Below, piece by piece: positions 17,226 through 27,400 of a DNA stretch of 64,000 nucleotides. Numbering within the stretch: the stretch's first letter is position 1; every line of letters starts with the position of its first letter. Both the position numbers and the translations under genes were made by a program. Source of the stretch: JAPUME01 sp964605715 (lineage in GTDB: Bacteria; Acidobacteriota; Terriglobia; UBA7540; JAPUME01). The notes beneath the pieces were generated by a model. That model worked only from the letters and a program-made list of their open reading frames with translations, did no database searches and was not told where the DNA came from. Where the stretch lies: assembly GCA_964605715.1 (NCBI GenBank), contig CAZSDV010000001.1, positions 1 to 64,000 on the forward strand. The letters are read 5' to 3'.

Positions 17226-18326
17226 GGTGCGGCTAATGCGGCGATAGAGCGTGTCGCGTTCAAGTGGTTCGCGCCCAGCTTCGCGGATCAACCGCTCTAG
17301 TCCCTCACGGGTTAGCGATTGCGAGGTAGTTGCACCAGCATCATGGTAGATTTTTTCTTCCACCACAGTTCCGTCGATGTCATCAGCCCCGAACCGGAGA
17401 GCCACTTGTGCGATGGAAGGGGTTAACATGATCCAGTAGGCCTTAATGTGAGGGAAGTTGTCGAGCAGTAAGCGTGAAATAGCGATATTTTTAAGGTCCA
17501 TGAAACCTGTTGGTTTGGGCACTTTCTCTAGGCCGGTATTTTCGGGATGGAAAGCCAATGGGATAAAGGTCATGAATCCGGAAGTTTTATCTTGAAGATT
17601 GCGGAGCTCGAGCAGGTGCCCCACTCGGTCCTCAGAGGTTTCAATATGGCCATAGAGCATTGTGGCATTTGAGTTAAGCCCTAGCTCGTGAGCGATGCGA
17701 TGTACTTTAAGCCAGGTATGGGCCCCAATCTTGTGGTCGCAGATAATACGCCGCACCTTTGGGGCAAAAATTTCTGCACCACCTCCAGGCAGGGATCCCA
17801 AACCTGATTCTTTCAATCGGACAATGGTTTCACGCAGTCCAAGCTTGGCAATCCTTGCTAGGTAGGCGATCTCGACGGCCGTGAACGCTTTTAGGTGAAC
17901 GCTAGGGAAGCGCTCCCTCAGGCCTGCCAGCAGATCACAGAAGTAGTTAAACGGGAGGTCTGGGTGGAGGCCACCCACAATATGAAATTCCGTGATTGCC
18001 TCAGTCCAGCCTTGAGACGCGGTGCGGAAGACCTCTTCTAGGGTCATGGTGTATGCACCATCTCCTCCGGGCTTGCGGCCGAAAGCACACAGCTTGCAAC
18101 TGGCTACACACACGTTGGTGGGATTGATGTGGCGATTGATGTTGAAATAGGTGACGTTCCCATGCCGCTTCTCGCGGACATAATTTGCCAGGTGTCCGAT
18201 GGCCAGCAGGTCGTCAGATTCATAAAGTCTAATACCCTCTTCTAAGGATAGCCGTTCTCCACAAAAGACCTTTTCCGCAATAGGCTTCAAGGTTTGATCT
18301 TCGAATTGGATTCGACGGCGAGGCAT
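17199..18326 (-). CDS. mqnE: Aminofutalosine synthase MqnE (radical SAM)
   Basis: MqnE joins 3-[(1-carboxyvinyl)oxy]benzoate to S-adenosylmethionine to make aminofutalosine, in the futalosine route to menaquinone. The 375-residue protein has the radical-SAM cluster motif C73-x3-C77-x2-C80 (CVASCKLC), followed by AFGRKPGGDGAYTM, and the later GGGAEIFAPKVRRIICD typical of MqnE. No other mqn gene is in the window. Its 3' end overlaps the end of the membrane glycosyltransferase gene on the other strand. Confidence 0.93.
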   Translation of the reverse strand: MPRRRIQFEDQTLKPIAEKVFCGERLSLEEGIRLYESDDLLAIGHLANYVREKRHGNVTYFNINRHINPTNVCVASCKLCAFGRKPGGDGAYTMTLEEVFRTASQGWTEAITEFHIVGGLHPDLPFNYFCDLLAGLRERFPSVHLKAFTAVEIAYLARIAKLGLRETIVRLKESGLGSLPGGGAEIFAPKVRRIICDHKIGAHTWLKVHRIAHELGLNSNATMLYGHIETSEDRVGHLLELRNLQDKTSGFMTFIPLAFHPENTGLEKVPKPTGFMDLKNIAISRLLLDNFPHIKAYWIMLTPSIAQVALRFGADDIDGTVVEEKIYHDAGATTSQSLTREGLERLIREAGREPLERDTLYRRISRTSTSFTVQA

Positions 18327-18773
18327 GGAATAAACATCTTAACCTGAACCAATTTACTGTGCAATTGCCTCTGACTAGAACTTGGCAGAATTTCAAACGG
18401 CCCCCGGATTATCTCCTCCGGGAAGAGGTAAAGTTCAATAGTTGTTTTGGATCTATGGCCCTAGGACCTGGGTGGGATTGACCTAACAAGACCACTTTTA
18501 TTAATAGGTTACAGAGAGTATTTTTGGGCCACGCCTAGATAGGGACAAAAATATGGTTCTCTTGCCAGAGACCATCGACGGGTATAGGATTGCAGAGGCA
18601 CAATTACTAGACCTTTAAAGGACCCAGAGCTAAGTATGGCTGTACGGGTTAATTTACGTATGGTAGGGTTTTCCGGGGGTGCGTTTCCGGGCAAAGCCTC
18701 TTTGCTGATGAATGACAGCTTCTCGTTCGGGTAAAAAACGGCCTATTTTTAAGTTGTTTTAAGGAGGAGGATT
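18327..18773. other. Intergenic region between mqnE and the isomerase gene
   Basis: About 450 bp without a convincing gene. It must hold the mqnE promoter (minus) and the promoter of the sugar gene cluster (plus). A strong ribosome-binding site (AAGGAGGAGG, 18761-18770) lies at its right end. No RNA gene or terminator was recognised. Confidence 0.6.
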
Positions 18774-19676
18774 TTGAAAACCAAGATTGCACTCGGGAGC
18801 TGGAATTATATCTTTGGGCCCTATGGCGAACGACCTATTTCAATTGAAGAGACGGTAGAGAGGCTTTCTGCAGCAGGCTATGACGGGGTGGAACTTTGCG
18901 GCTTTAAGCCGCACGTACACCCCGACCTCTATTCAACCCCTGAGAGCCGCGAAAAACTAAAAGGATTGCTTTCTGGGAACGGGTTAATGACGTCAGGATA
19001 CGCGCCTGACTTTACGGCCGTTCCTCCGGCCACTTCCACGGCAGAGGATTACAAAAGAGTTTTTCGCCAGGTGCTTGATTTAGGGAGCGATATTGGCATG
19101 CCAAAGCTGCGTGTGGACACCGTGACTTCCCCTGATTCCCTCCAAGGGGCTGAATATGAAGAGGCCCTTAATAAGATAGCAAGTGTGTGGCGTGAGTGTG
19201 CCCAGATGGCCGCCGACTCAGGTGTAGTCCTGGCGTGGGAATTTGAACCAGGATTTATTCTCAATAAACCGAGTGAAATTATAGAGTTGATCTCCACTGT
19301 AAACCATGACAATTTTACTGCTTTGTTCGATACTAGCCATGCACAGATGTGTGCCGTTGTAGGTGCTCGACAGGTAGGAGAAAAGGAGACGCTAAAAGGG
19401 GGCGTTCTAGAATTTATTGAAAAACTTGCCGGTAAGATTGGCCACCTTCACTTAATTGATAGTGATAATACGTTACATGACGACGAGACTAGCCGCCACG
19501 CACCGTTTGGAAGCGGCGTGTTGGATTTTGACGAGCTAATCCCAGCGGTCCTGAAGGCTGGCTACCAAGATGCCTGGTGGGTGGTGGATCTTTGTTTTGA
19601 GCCAAACGCCTGGGAACTAACTGACCAATCCAAAAAATTTATGGATGGGCTGCGCTCGAAATACGGACGAGATTGA
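18774..19676 (+). CDS. Sugar phosphate isomerase/epimerase-like TIM-barrel protein
   Basis: A 300-residue member of the xylose-isomerase-like/AP-endonuclease-2 superfamily. Likely metal ligands lie in WEFEPG (E), LFDTSHAQM (D/H), HLHLIDSD (H) and the C-terminal WWVVDLCFEP. Family members isomerise or epimerise sugars and cyclitols, or act on 3-keto sugars. The TTG start is set by AAGGAGGAGG four bases upstream. It begins a plus-strand cluster with a Gfo/Idh dehydrogenase 20 bp downstream, so the two probably act on the same sugar. The exact substrate is unknown. Confidence 0.85.
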   Translation: MKTKIALGSWNYIFGPYGERPISIEETVERLSAAGYDGVELCGFKPHVHPDLYSTPESREKLKGLLSGNGLMTSGYAPDFTAVPPATSTAEDYKRVFRQVLDLGSDIGMPKLRVDTVTSPDSLQGAEYEEALNKIASVWRECAQMAADSGVVLAWEFEPGFILNKPSEIIELISTVNHDNFTALFDTSHAQMCAVVGARQVGEKETLKGGVLEFIEKLAGKIGHLHLIDSDNTLHDDETSRHAPFGSGVLDFDELIPAVLKAGYQDAWWVVDLCFEPNAWELTDQSKKFMDGLRSKYGRD

Positions 19677-19696
19677 CATTTTGAGGAGAGATTCCA

Positions 19697-20836
19697 ATGG
19701 CGCAAAAAGTAAACGTTGGAATTATTGGACACGGTTTCATGGGTCGCGCCCACAGTAATGCCTACGGGCAGGTGGGTAAGTTTTTCGACACAGGTATCGA
19801 ACCGGTAATGAAGGTGGTTTGTGGACGTAATAGGGAAGCGACTGAAGTCTTTGCTCGTAACTGGGGATGGCAGGAGGTGGAAACTGACTGGCGACGCCTG
19901 GTAGAGCGCAAAGATGTTGAAATGATCGATATTTGCAGCCCCAATAATTCCCACTATGAAATCGCAATGGCTGCTGCGGACGCAGGTAAGATGATCGCCT
20001 GTGAAAAACCGTTGGCCATGAATAGCACTGAGGCTTACGCCATGACTGAGGCTGTTAAGAAGGCCGGTGTTCCTAATATGGTTTGGTATAACTACCGGCG
20101 CATACCAGCCATTACCTTGGCTAAACAGGTAATTGAGGAAGGCCGGTTGGGGCGCATCTTCCACTACCGCTCCTCTTTTCTGCAGGATTGGACGATTAGC
20201 CCGGAGGTGCCGATGGTCTGGCGGCTTGACAAGGACATAGCTGGGAGTGGAGTCTCTGGTGACCTGGTGTCCCATCTCCTCGATACAGCCCGGTACTTAA
20301 TTGGGGAATTTTCTGCTGTTACCGCGTTGACCAAGGTTTTTGTGGAGGAACGCGATTTTGAGGATGCAAAGGAAAGAAAGAAACGAAGGAAGGTTGAGAT
20401 CGATGATGCTTGCTTGGTTCTGGCTGAGTTTGCAAACGGAGCTGTTGGCACTTTTGAGGCTACTCGCTACGCTCGCGGCAACAAAGCCGTGAATAACTTC
20501 GAGGTCAATGGCGAGAAAGGGTCGATTGGGTTTGATCTGGAAGATATGATGCATTTGAAGTATTTCGACTACGATGATGATAAGCATCTCCAGGGATTTC
20601 GGAACATCCTGGTTACTGGAGCTGAACATCCCTACATGGCGAAGTGGTGGGTTCCGGGGCTTTCAATTGGTTACGAGCACACTTTTGCCCACCAGTTGGC
20701 AGACTTTTTCGGGACCGTGAGTGAGGGGGAAGAGTTTGAACCTGATTTTGAGGAGGCTACGCGGTGTCAATTAATTCTTGATGCAATCTTAGAGGCTGCT
20801 TCCAGCCGCACTCGTGTGGAGGTGAGGGCATTTTGA
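19697..20836 (+). CDS. Gfo/Idh/MocA-family NAD(P)-dependent oxidoreductase
   Basis: A 379-residue sugar or cyclitol dehydrogenase. The Rossmann fold opens with VGIIGHGFMGRAH, the CEKPLA motif carries the conserved catalytic-site lysine (EKP), and GSGVSGDLVSHLLD lies in the C-terminal substrate domain. Enzymes of this family often oxidise a sugar hydroxyl to a ketone, including the 3-position of glycosides. The gene follows the TIM-barrel isomerase by 20 bp with GAGGAGA as ribosome-binding site. It precedes a heme-binding dehydrogenase-like protein and a 3-keto-disaccharide-hydrolase-like protein, which supports 3-keto sugar chemistry as an inference. Confidence 0.9.
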   Translation: MAQKVNVGIIGHGFMGRAHSNAYGQVGKFFDTGIEPVMKVVCGRNREATEVFARNWGWQEVETDWRRLVERKDVEMIDICSPNNSHYEIAMAAADAGKMIACEKPLAMNSTEAYAMTEAVKKAGVPNMVWYNYRRIPAITLAKQVIEEGRLGRIFHYRSSFLQDWTISPEVPMVWRLDKDIAGSGVSGDLVSHLLDTARYLIGEFSAVTALTKVFVEERDFEDAKERKKRRKVEIDDACLVLAEFANGAVGTFEATRYARGNKAVNNFEVNGEKGSIGFDLEDMMHLKYFDYDDDKHLQGFRNILVTGAEHPYMAKWWVPGLSIGYEHTFAHQLADFFGTVSEGEEFEPDFEEATRCQLILDAILEAASSRTRVEVRAF

Positions 20837-20895
20837 TGCAGGATAAAGGTTTTACAAGTTTTGGGCGCTGAACTCATGGACATGAAGAGGGATGG

Positions 20896-23721
20896 ATGAG
20901 AAAAATTTATTTTGTGACGTCTGCATTTTTTTTAACGGTAACAATCCTGACAGGGGCAGTTTTTCTCACGGGTCAAGGGAGATCACGAACCGGTTCCGCG
21001 GACGTAGAAAGTTTCTGGACCCCAGAAGGGTTTAAGGTGGAAATCGCGGCCACCCCCGAAAAGACGGGCTCACTGATTGCTATGACTTTTGATTCTCGTG
21101 GCCGGCCAGTTGTTTCTCGCGAGAAGGGGCCGGTTATGATTTTGGAAGACCGAGACCGTGACGGGCAATATGAAACCTTTCTAACCTTCACCGATAAGGT
21201 GAAAAACTGCCATGGGCTTTGCTTTGTCGGGAATGTTCTATATGCGGTCGGGGATGGCCCTCAAGGGACAGCACTTTATCGTATTACAGATAGCGACGGT
21301 GACAGCCAGGGAGATGTAGTTGAGGTAGTTGGTAGGTTGAAAGGGAGAATGGGGGAGCACGGCCCGCATGCACTCCTTGTGGGTCCCGAGGGTTTACTTT
21401 ACATCGTAATCGGAAACCACGCGGGAGTTGCGGAGACGCCTGATCCCCTTTCGCCGCACCGAGGCTATGAGGAAGATGTTTTACTGCCCCGCTATTTTGA
21501 CCCTAACGGCCACGCACGATCAAAACGTGCTCCCGGTGCAACTATTTTTCGGCTGGATTTCGAGGGTAATAAATGGCAATTAGTGGCCGGTGGTTGGCGC
21601 AACCCTTACGATGCAGGTTTTAACCTGGCCGGAGAACTGTTCACTTTTGACGCAGATATGGAATGGGACCTGGGCCTTCCTTGGTTTCGTCCAGTCCGTA
21701 CGCACCATGTTGTGCCGGGGGGAGATTACGGTTGGCGAACGGGTTCGGGTAAGTGGCCGGACTACTTTCCTGATAGTCTCCCTGCGATGACCGACATTGG
21801 GCGCGGATCACCAGTTGGCGTGGAATTCTACCTTCACCATGTTTACCCTAAGAAATATCATGGAGCATTTCTGCTTGGGGACTGGTCACGCGGGCGTATT
21901 TATGCTGGACTCCATCGAAGAGTGGGCGCAACCTATGAGGAAAATGTTGAGGAATTAGTGGTAGGCCGGCCTATCAACGTCACGGATTTGGAGGTTGGGC
22001 CAGATGGGTTTGTTTATTACACCACAGGCGGCCGTAATTCACAGGGCGGACTCTACCGCATTTCATACAGCGGGCCCCAAACAAAGCCCCGTGTTGCTTT
22101 CGAAGGAGTTGAGGCTGCACTTGCACAGCCTCAACCTCGCTCAGCTTGGGGAAGGACTCGAATTGGCCAGTTAAAGAACAAACTGGGGCCAGAATGGGGC
22201 ACAGGACTTTTAAAAAAGATCCAGGATGGTAGGGCTAATGCCATCGATCGGGTGAGAGCCCTCGAGTTACTTCAAGTGCATGGTCCAGCACCCGATCTTG
22301 AATTACTCGTTGAGCTCAGCCGGGATCCGCAGACGGACGTGCGCGCGGCAGCGACTCTATACCTAGGGTTGCACACTAATTCCCAGTCAAAAAAAGCGCT
22401 TCTTGCACGGTTGGCCGACTCCGAGGCATTTGTCCAGAGGCGTGCCTGCGAAGCGCTAGTCCGGGCGCATATTAACCCGACCACAGAACTTGATGCCTCC
22501 TTTATTGATTCGCTCTGGCCTTTGTTGGGGCATTCGGAACGTTTTGTGCGCTATTCAGCCCGCGAGCTTCTGGAGCGCACGAATAGGAATCTTTGGAGAG
22601 ATCGGGCTCTCAAAGAGGAAGACACAGGAACCGCGATCATAAGCCTGCTGGCTCTGGTTCAAACTATTTCTGGAACCTGGGACATGGATGAGCTCCTTTC
22701 GCGAGAGCACAAGCTACTTCAATCTGATCTCTCGGATGATGAATTATTGCGATTAATGCGCATAATTCAACTCTCTTTTATTCGAAGTGAAGGAGTTCGG
22801 TGGACTAAGCTTATCGATCCGATGGGCCAGAACCTACTTGATCGTTTCCCGAGCGGAGATTGGCGTCTAAATCGGGAGTTGGCAAGGACGCTTGCATATC
22901 TTCAGGTACCTGGAACTGTCGAAAAACTCCTAGAGGCTATATCGCGCGAGACCAACGACCGTGAGCAAGCGATCTTTTATGCTTACTGTCTGAGGACAAT
23001 TTCCCAGGGTTGGAGTCGAGAGCAACGGGAGCTTTTCATCCGCTGGTTTGAGAAAACCCAGAAGGAAGACTGGAGAGGGGGGTTCAGCTTCTCCGGGTTT
23101 CTTGAGGCGATGTGGACTACTTGGCTGGAAAGCTTACCTGAGGACGAAAAGAAAGCCGCGATGACGCGCCTACCGAAGCTTTCTCCGGTATTGGCAGCCG
23201 GACAAACAAAACGGATTCCAACTTTTTCTAAGAGCGGCTGGACTCAGAAGCTTAGCGAGCAAGAATTAACTGAATTCTTAATCTGGGACCCTATGGCCTA
23301 CCGGGGCTCGGCTGAAAGAGGAAAGCTAGCCTATCAGAAAGCTTTTTGTGATAGCTGCCATCGGCTGGGGGACGTGGGCTCAGAAGCTGGCCCGGACTTG
23401 ACAACGGTTGGAATGCGTTTTAGCCGTGAAGATCTGATCCAGGCAATCCTTTTTCCATCTCGCACAGTCTCCGATCTTTGGAGCACTATTGATGTGACTG
23501 TTCGGGATGGCAGTTCCTATCTGGGTACCGTTACGAATGAAGATGCACAGGCCCTGGTTCTCCAGCAGATGGGTGGCCCGCGGGTCCATATTTCCAAGCG
23601 GGACATCGTTAAGAGGCAAGTTTCAGAGAAATCTTCCATGCCGGAAGGGCTGCTAAACATTTTGACGTCACGAGAAGTTTGGGACCTCTTTGCCTATTTA
23701 GAGAAGGGATCCTCACGGTAG
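20896..23721 (+). CDS. Exported membrane-bound-dehydrogenase-like protein with HEAT-like region and heme-binding domain
   Basis: A 941-residue protein with an N-terminal signal or anchor (about 5-26). Residues about 40-400 form a beta-propeller like the 'putative membrane-bound dehydrogenase' family, with blade motifs such as DRDRDGQYE and GPDGFVYYTTGG. Residues about 430-780 are helical, HEAT-like repeats. The C-terminal 150 residues fit the 'putative heme-binding domain' family with a single CxxCH (CDSCHRLG) and GPDLTTVG. This architecture is best known from Planctomycetes and Verrucomicrobia. It probably oxidises a sugar or alcohol in the periplasm and passes electrons to its c-type heme. 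Substrate is unknown. Confidence 0.85.
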   Translation: MRKIYFVTSAFFLTVTILTGAVFLTGQGRSRTGSADVESFWTPEGFKVEIAATPEKTGSLIAMTFDSRGRPVVSREKGPVMILEDRDRDGQYETFLTFTDKVKNCHGLCFVGNVLYAVGDGPQGTALYRITDSDGDSQGDVVEVVGRLKGRMGEHGPHALLVGPEGLLYIVIGNHAGVAETPDPLSPHRGYEEDVLLPRYFDPNGHARSKRAPGATIFRLDFEGNKWQLVAGGWRNPYDAGFNLAGELFTFDADMEWDLGLPWFRPVRTHHVVPGGDYGWRTGSGKWPDYFPDSLPAMTDIGRGSPVGVEFYLHHVYPKKYHGAFLLGDWSRGRIYAGLHRRVGATYEENVEELVVGRPINVTDLEVGPDGFVYYTTGGRNSQGGLYRISYSGPQTKPRVAFEGVEAALAQPQPRSAWGRTRIGQLKNKLGPEWGTGLLKKIQDGRANAIDRVRALELLQVHGPAPDLELLVELSRDPQTDVRAAATLYLGLHTNSQSKKALLARLADSEAFVQRRACEALVRAHINPTTELDASFIDSLWPLLGHSERFVRYSARELLERTNRNLWRDRALKEEDTGTAIISLLALVQTISGTWDMDELLSREHKLLQSDLSDDELLRLMRIIQLSFIRSEGVRWTKLIDPMGQNLLDRFPSGDWRLNRELARTLAYLQVPGTVEKLLEAISRETNDREQAIFYAYCLRTISQGWSREQRELFIRWFEKTQKEDWRGGFSFSGFLEAMWTTWLESLPEDEKKAAMTRLPKLSPVLAAGQTKRIPTFSKSGWTQKLSEQELTEFLIWDPMAYRGSAERGKLAYQKAFCDSCHRLGDVGSEAGPDLTTVGMRFSREDLIQAILFPSRTVSDLWSTIDVTVRDGSSYLGTVTNEDAQALVLQQMGGPRVHISKRDIVKRQVSEKSSMPEGLLNILTSREVWDLFAYLEKGSSR

Positions 23722-23809
23722 CTAGTATCTCAGCTGAACGTGCCAGATCATAGATTGGGCTGGAAGAAGCCATCTATTTCGATTGATCCAAAAGAGGAGG
23801 GAGCTTGAT

Positions 23810-24457
23810 ATGGTGAGATTGTTCAATGCGAGGTACAAGTGCAGTTCTGGTTTTCTTAAGGGTTGCCTATCTTTGGTTTGTGTTTTAGCGGTGGTAGTAA
23901 TTTTGGCTGCACCACTCAAGAGCCAATCTGAATGGCAGACGATCTTTAATGGAAAAGATTTTACGGGCTGGCGAGGACAACCGGACCTTTGGTCCATCGA
24001 GGATGGTGTAATTGTGGGCCGCACCGATGGAAAAATTCCCCGCAATGAGTTCCTTTCTACGGTAAAAAAGTATCGTAACTTTGTTCTTCGCTTGAAAGTA
24101 CTTTTGGTAAAGGGTGAAGGTAATAGCGGAATTCAGTATCGCAGCGAGTACAATAACGGCGGTGTCAGCGGCTACCAGGCTGACCTCGCTGACGGGTGGT
24201 GGGGTGTTCTCTACGAAGAAAATGGTCGAGGCATCCTGTACAAGCCTGACCCTCAAAAACTGAGGGTTAACCGCACTGGCTGGAATGAATATGAAATCAT
24301 GGCCGACGGTGACCATCTTCAAACACGCTTGAATGGGTTGGTAATTTTAGATATTCGAGACACCCAGGCAGCAGAAGGGATCTTCGCACTTCAGGTACAC
24401 AAAGGTCCGCCCATGGAAGTGCGCTTTAAAGATCTGTTGGTTAAGGAATTAAACTAA
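23810..24457 (+). CDS. Exported DUF1080 (3-keto-disaccharide hydrolase-like) protein
   Basis: A 215-residue concanavalin-like protein of the DUF1080 family, some of whose members hydrolyse 3-keto-glycosides. The start at 23810 is chosen because GAGGAGGG lies about eight bases upstream; the open frame reaches back to 23783. A signal peptide covers about residues 1-35. The domain then shows WQTIFNGKDFTGWR, WSIEDGVIVGRTDGK, NSGIQYRSEY, WNEYEIMADGDHLQTRLNG and a C-terminal VRFKDLLVKEL, all typical. It sits between the heme-binding dehydrogenase and the TonB receptor. Confidence 0.9.
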   Translation: MVRLFNARYKCSSGFLKGCLSLVCVLAVVVILAAPLKSQSEWQTIFNGKDFTGWRGQPDLWSIEDGVIVGRTDGKIPRNEFLSTVKKYRNFVLRLKVLLVKGEGNSGIQYRSEYNNGGVSGYQADLADGWWGVLYEENGRGILYKPDPQKLRVNRTGWNEYEIMADGDHLQTRLNGLVILDIRDTQAAEGIFALQVHKGPPMEVRFKDLLVKELN

Positions 24458-24497
24458 GCACTTCCTTCTTGGTGGTTTCTCAAGCCCCATTAAAACC

Positions 24498-27400
24498 ATG
24501 AGCCTTTCATCAATAATTCGGCTCGTCTTTACACTTTCTATTTTTTTCCTCGTTTGTTTTCCGGTGGAGCAAGCTCGTGCACAGTCAGCTACGGCAACTC
24601 TTTTTGGGAGAGTTGTGGACCAGGCTGGAGCCTTTCTGCCAGGTGTTCAAATCCGAATTACGAAGGAAGAGACAAGTATTAGTCGAACCGGAACCACTGG
24701 ACCAGAGGGACGCTTCGTTTTCCCACTAATGAATCCAGGTACTTACTCTGCTGTAGCCGTTCTTCGTGGTTTTCAAACCGGAATTATTAAGGGAATCTGG
24801 TTGAACGTTGGTGAAATTGCTTCTGTCGAATTCGAACTGAAGGTTGGGAGTACCCAGGAAGAAATTACAGTTATTGCTGCACGCACTTTAGTGGAGGTAG
24901 AAACTGTTGAACGAGGATCAATTGTCCAGGGAGAAGAAATACTCAGCTTGCCCCTTAATCGGCGGCAATATCTGGAACTGTCCTTACTTAGTCCGGGTGC
25001 TGTTCCACCGGCAGCAGGTTCCCGCCTCTCGATACAGGCGAACAGCAGCGTAAACGTAAGTGGCGCACGCGAGGCATCGAATAATTTCCTCTTAGATGGC
25101 GTAGATAATAACGATCTATTTATAAACCGGATGGTTGTTAATCCTTCAGTGGACGCCATACAAGAGTTCAGAATCCATTCAGCGAATTATGATGCCGAGT
25201 ACGGCCGGAGTGGTGGTGCGCAGGTTAATGTGGTTACAAAATCTGGCACAAACAACTTCCATGGTTCTGCTTACGAATTTTTCCGTAATTCACGCCTTGA
25301 TCAACCCAATTTTTTTGCCCCCCAAAATGAGATAATTCCACGGTTCCAGCGTAACCAATTTGGGGGAAACTTGGGCGGACCATTAACCAAGGATCAAACT
25401 TTTTTCTTTTTTAATTTTGAAGGAGTGCGCACACGCCGAGCAGAAAGCCGCTTGGCCAGCGTACCAACTGAGCTGGAGAAAGCCGGTGACTTCTCCCAGT
25501 CTGGCTTAACTATACTTGATCCGTTAACAGGGATTCCTTTCTCCGGAAACCGGATACCTGAGGCTCGCATCCACCCCGTTGGCAGAAATCTAGCAGCGTT
25601 ATACCCTAGTCCGAATCGTAATGTGGCAGGAGCAAATTTCCTTGCCTCGCCGGTAGGCACAGAAAACAGCACTCAGTTTAACCTGCGCCTAGACCGTGCG
25701 TTCGGCCCAAAAAACCATTTCTTTTCGCGGTATAGCTTAATTGATGACTTTGATTTTGACCCTTTCACATCTAAAAAGGTCAACGTCCCAGGTTTCGGGA
25801 CCAACACTCTAGATAAAGGTCAGAATCTAGCAATTAGCGATACGCACGTGATTAGCCCTAGAGTGCTTAATGATTTCCGTTTCGGTTTTAACCGTCTGCG
25901 CCGTGAGGTGTTTCCTCAGAACCAAGGACGCAGTGTTCTGGGAGATCTTGGGATCACAGGCCTCGATGTGCCCGTGCGCGACCAGGGGTTCCCATCATTG
26001 GTTCTGGCGGGCTACGAACAGCTTGGGGATGATCCAAATCTCCCTTTGGCTCGTGTAACCAGCACCTATCACTTTTCCGAGAGTATAAGTCTCCATCAGG
26101 GACCACATTTCCTGAAAGGCGGTTTTGAATTTCGACATTACCGACAGGATGGGTTTAATGACTTATTCGGACGGGGGCAATTGAATTTTCAGCCCATTTT
26201 TTCTGGGGACTCCTTGGCAGATCTGCTACTCGGATTTCCTGCAATGAGTATCTCCGCTGTGAATGATAATCCACAGGCTTTGCGTACCACGGCCTACAAT
26301 TTTTTTTTCCAGGACCATTGGAAAATCCATCCACGTCTTTCATTGAGTATAGGGATGCGGTACGAGCTCAACACACCTCCGGTAGATGCCCATGATCGTC
26401 TATTGGTGTTTAATGTGGAAACACAAAGCCTGATGCATGTCGGTAAAAATGGAGTACCTCGAGCCGGGTTTAATTCTGACCGCAACAATCTTGCCCCTCG
26501 CATTGGATTCAGTTGGGATCCTCACGGCCAAGGTAAGATGGTTTTTCGGGGTGCCTACGGCATTTTTTATGATAGTGGGACCCTGGTCGAAAATTCTGCC
26601 CTCTACTTTAATCCACCTTTTTTCCAGTTAAATCTTTTCTTCCCTGGAAGTACTGGGCCGTTCACCTTAGATGATCCCTTTCCTAGTACGCAGGCATTTT
26701 CTCCTGCTCCGAGCCCTATTACCCTAGCTCGGGATTTTTGCACTTCCTATATGCAGCAGTGGAGTTTTGGTATCCAAAATGAATTGGTAAAGGGGATTCT
26801 TTTTGAAATGGATTACGTTGGCTCCAAGGGAACAGGATTAGTGATGAAGCGAAACTTAAACCAACCTTTGCCTGGGCCAGGAGATCTTGCTCCGCGGCGC
26901 CCGTTTCCTGAATTTAACGATATTTTGATTATCGAGTCAGCTGCTTCTTCTATCTATCATGCCCTTCAAGCCAGAGTAAGGAAGCACTATTCGGGCGGGC
27001 TGTATTTTTCTGCGGCCTATACATTTTCGAAATCAATCGACAATGCTTCGGCATTTCTTGAAAGCCAGGGTGACGGCAATACACCTCAGGACAGCTGGAA
27101 TACTCGAGCAGAGAGAAGCCTTTCGAACTTTGACCTCCGGCACCGCCTGGCTATTAGCCTGGTTTATGATATACCCCTCGGGCCGCATGGCCGCTGGTTG
27201 ATGGGGAAAAGCGGTTTTTTCCCTGCTCTTGCTAGGAACTGGCAGGCGAGCACTATTTTTTCAGCACGATCTGGGCAACCCTTTACTCCGCGGCTCACTA
27301 CTGACAATAGTAATACCGGGAATGTGGGAGGATTTTTTGCTCATGACCGGCCGAACTTGGTTGGTGATGCCCGGTTGACGAATCCAACTCCTGAGGAATT

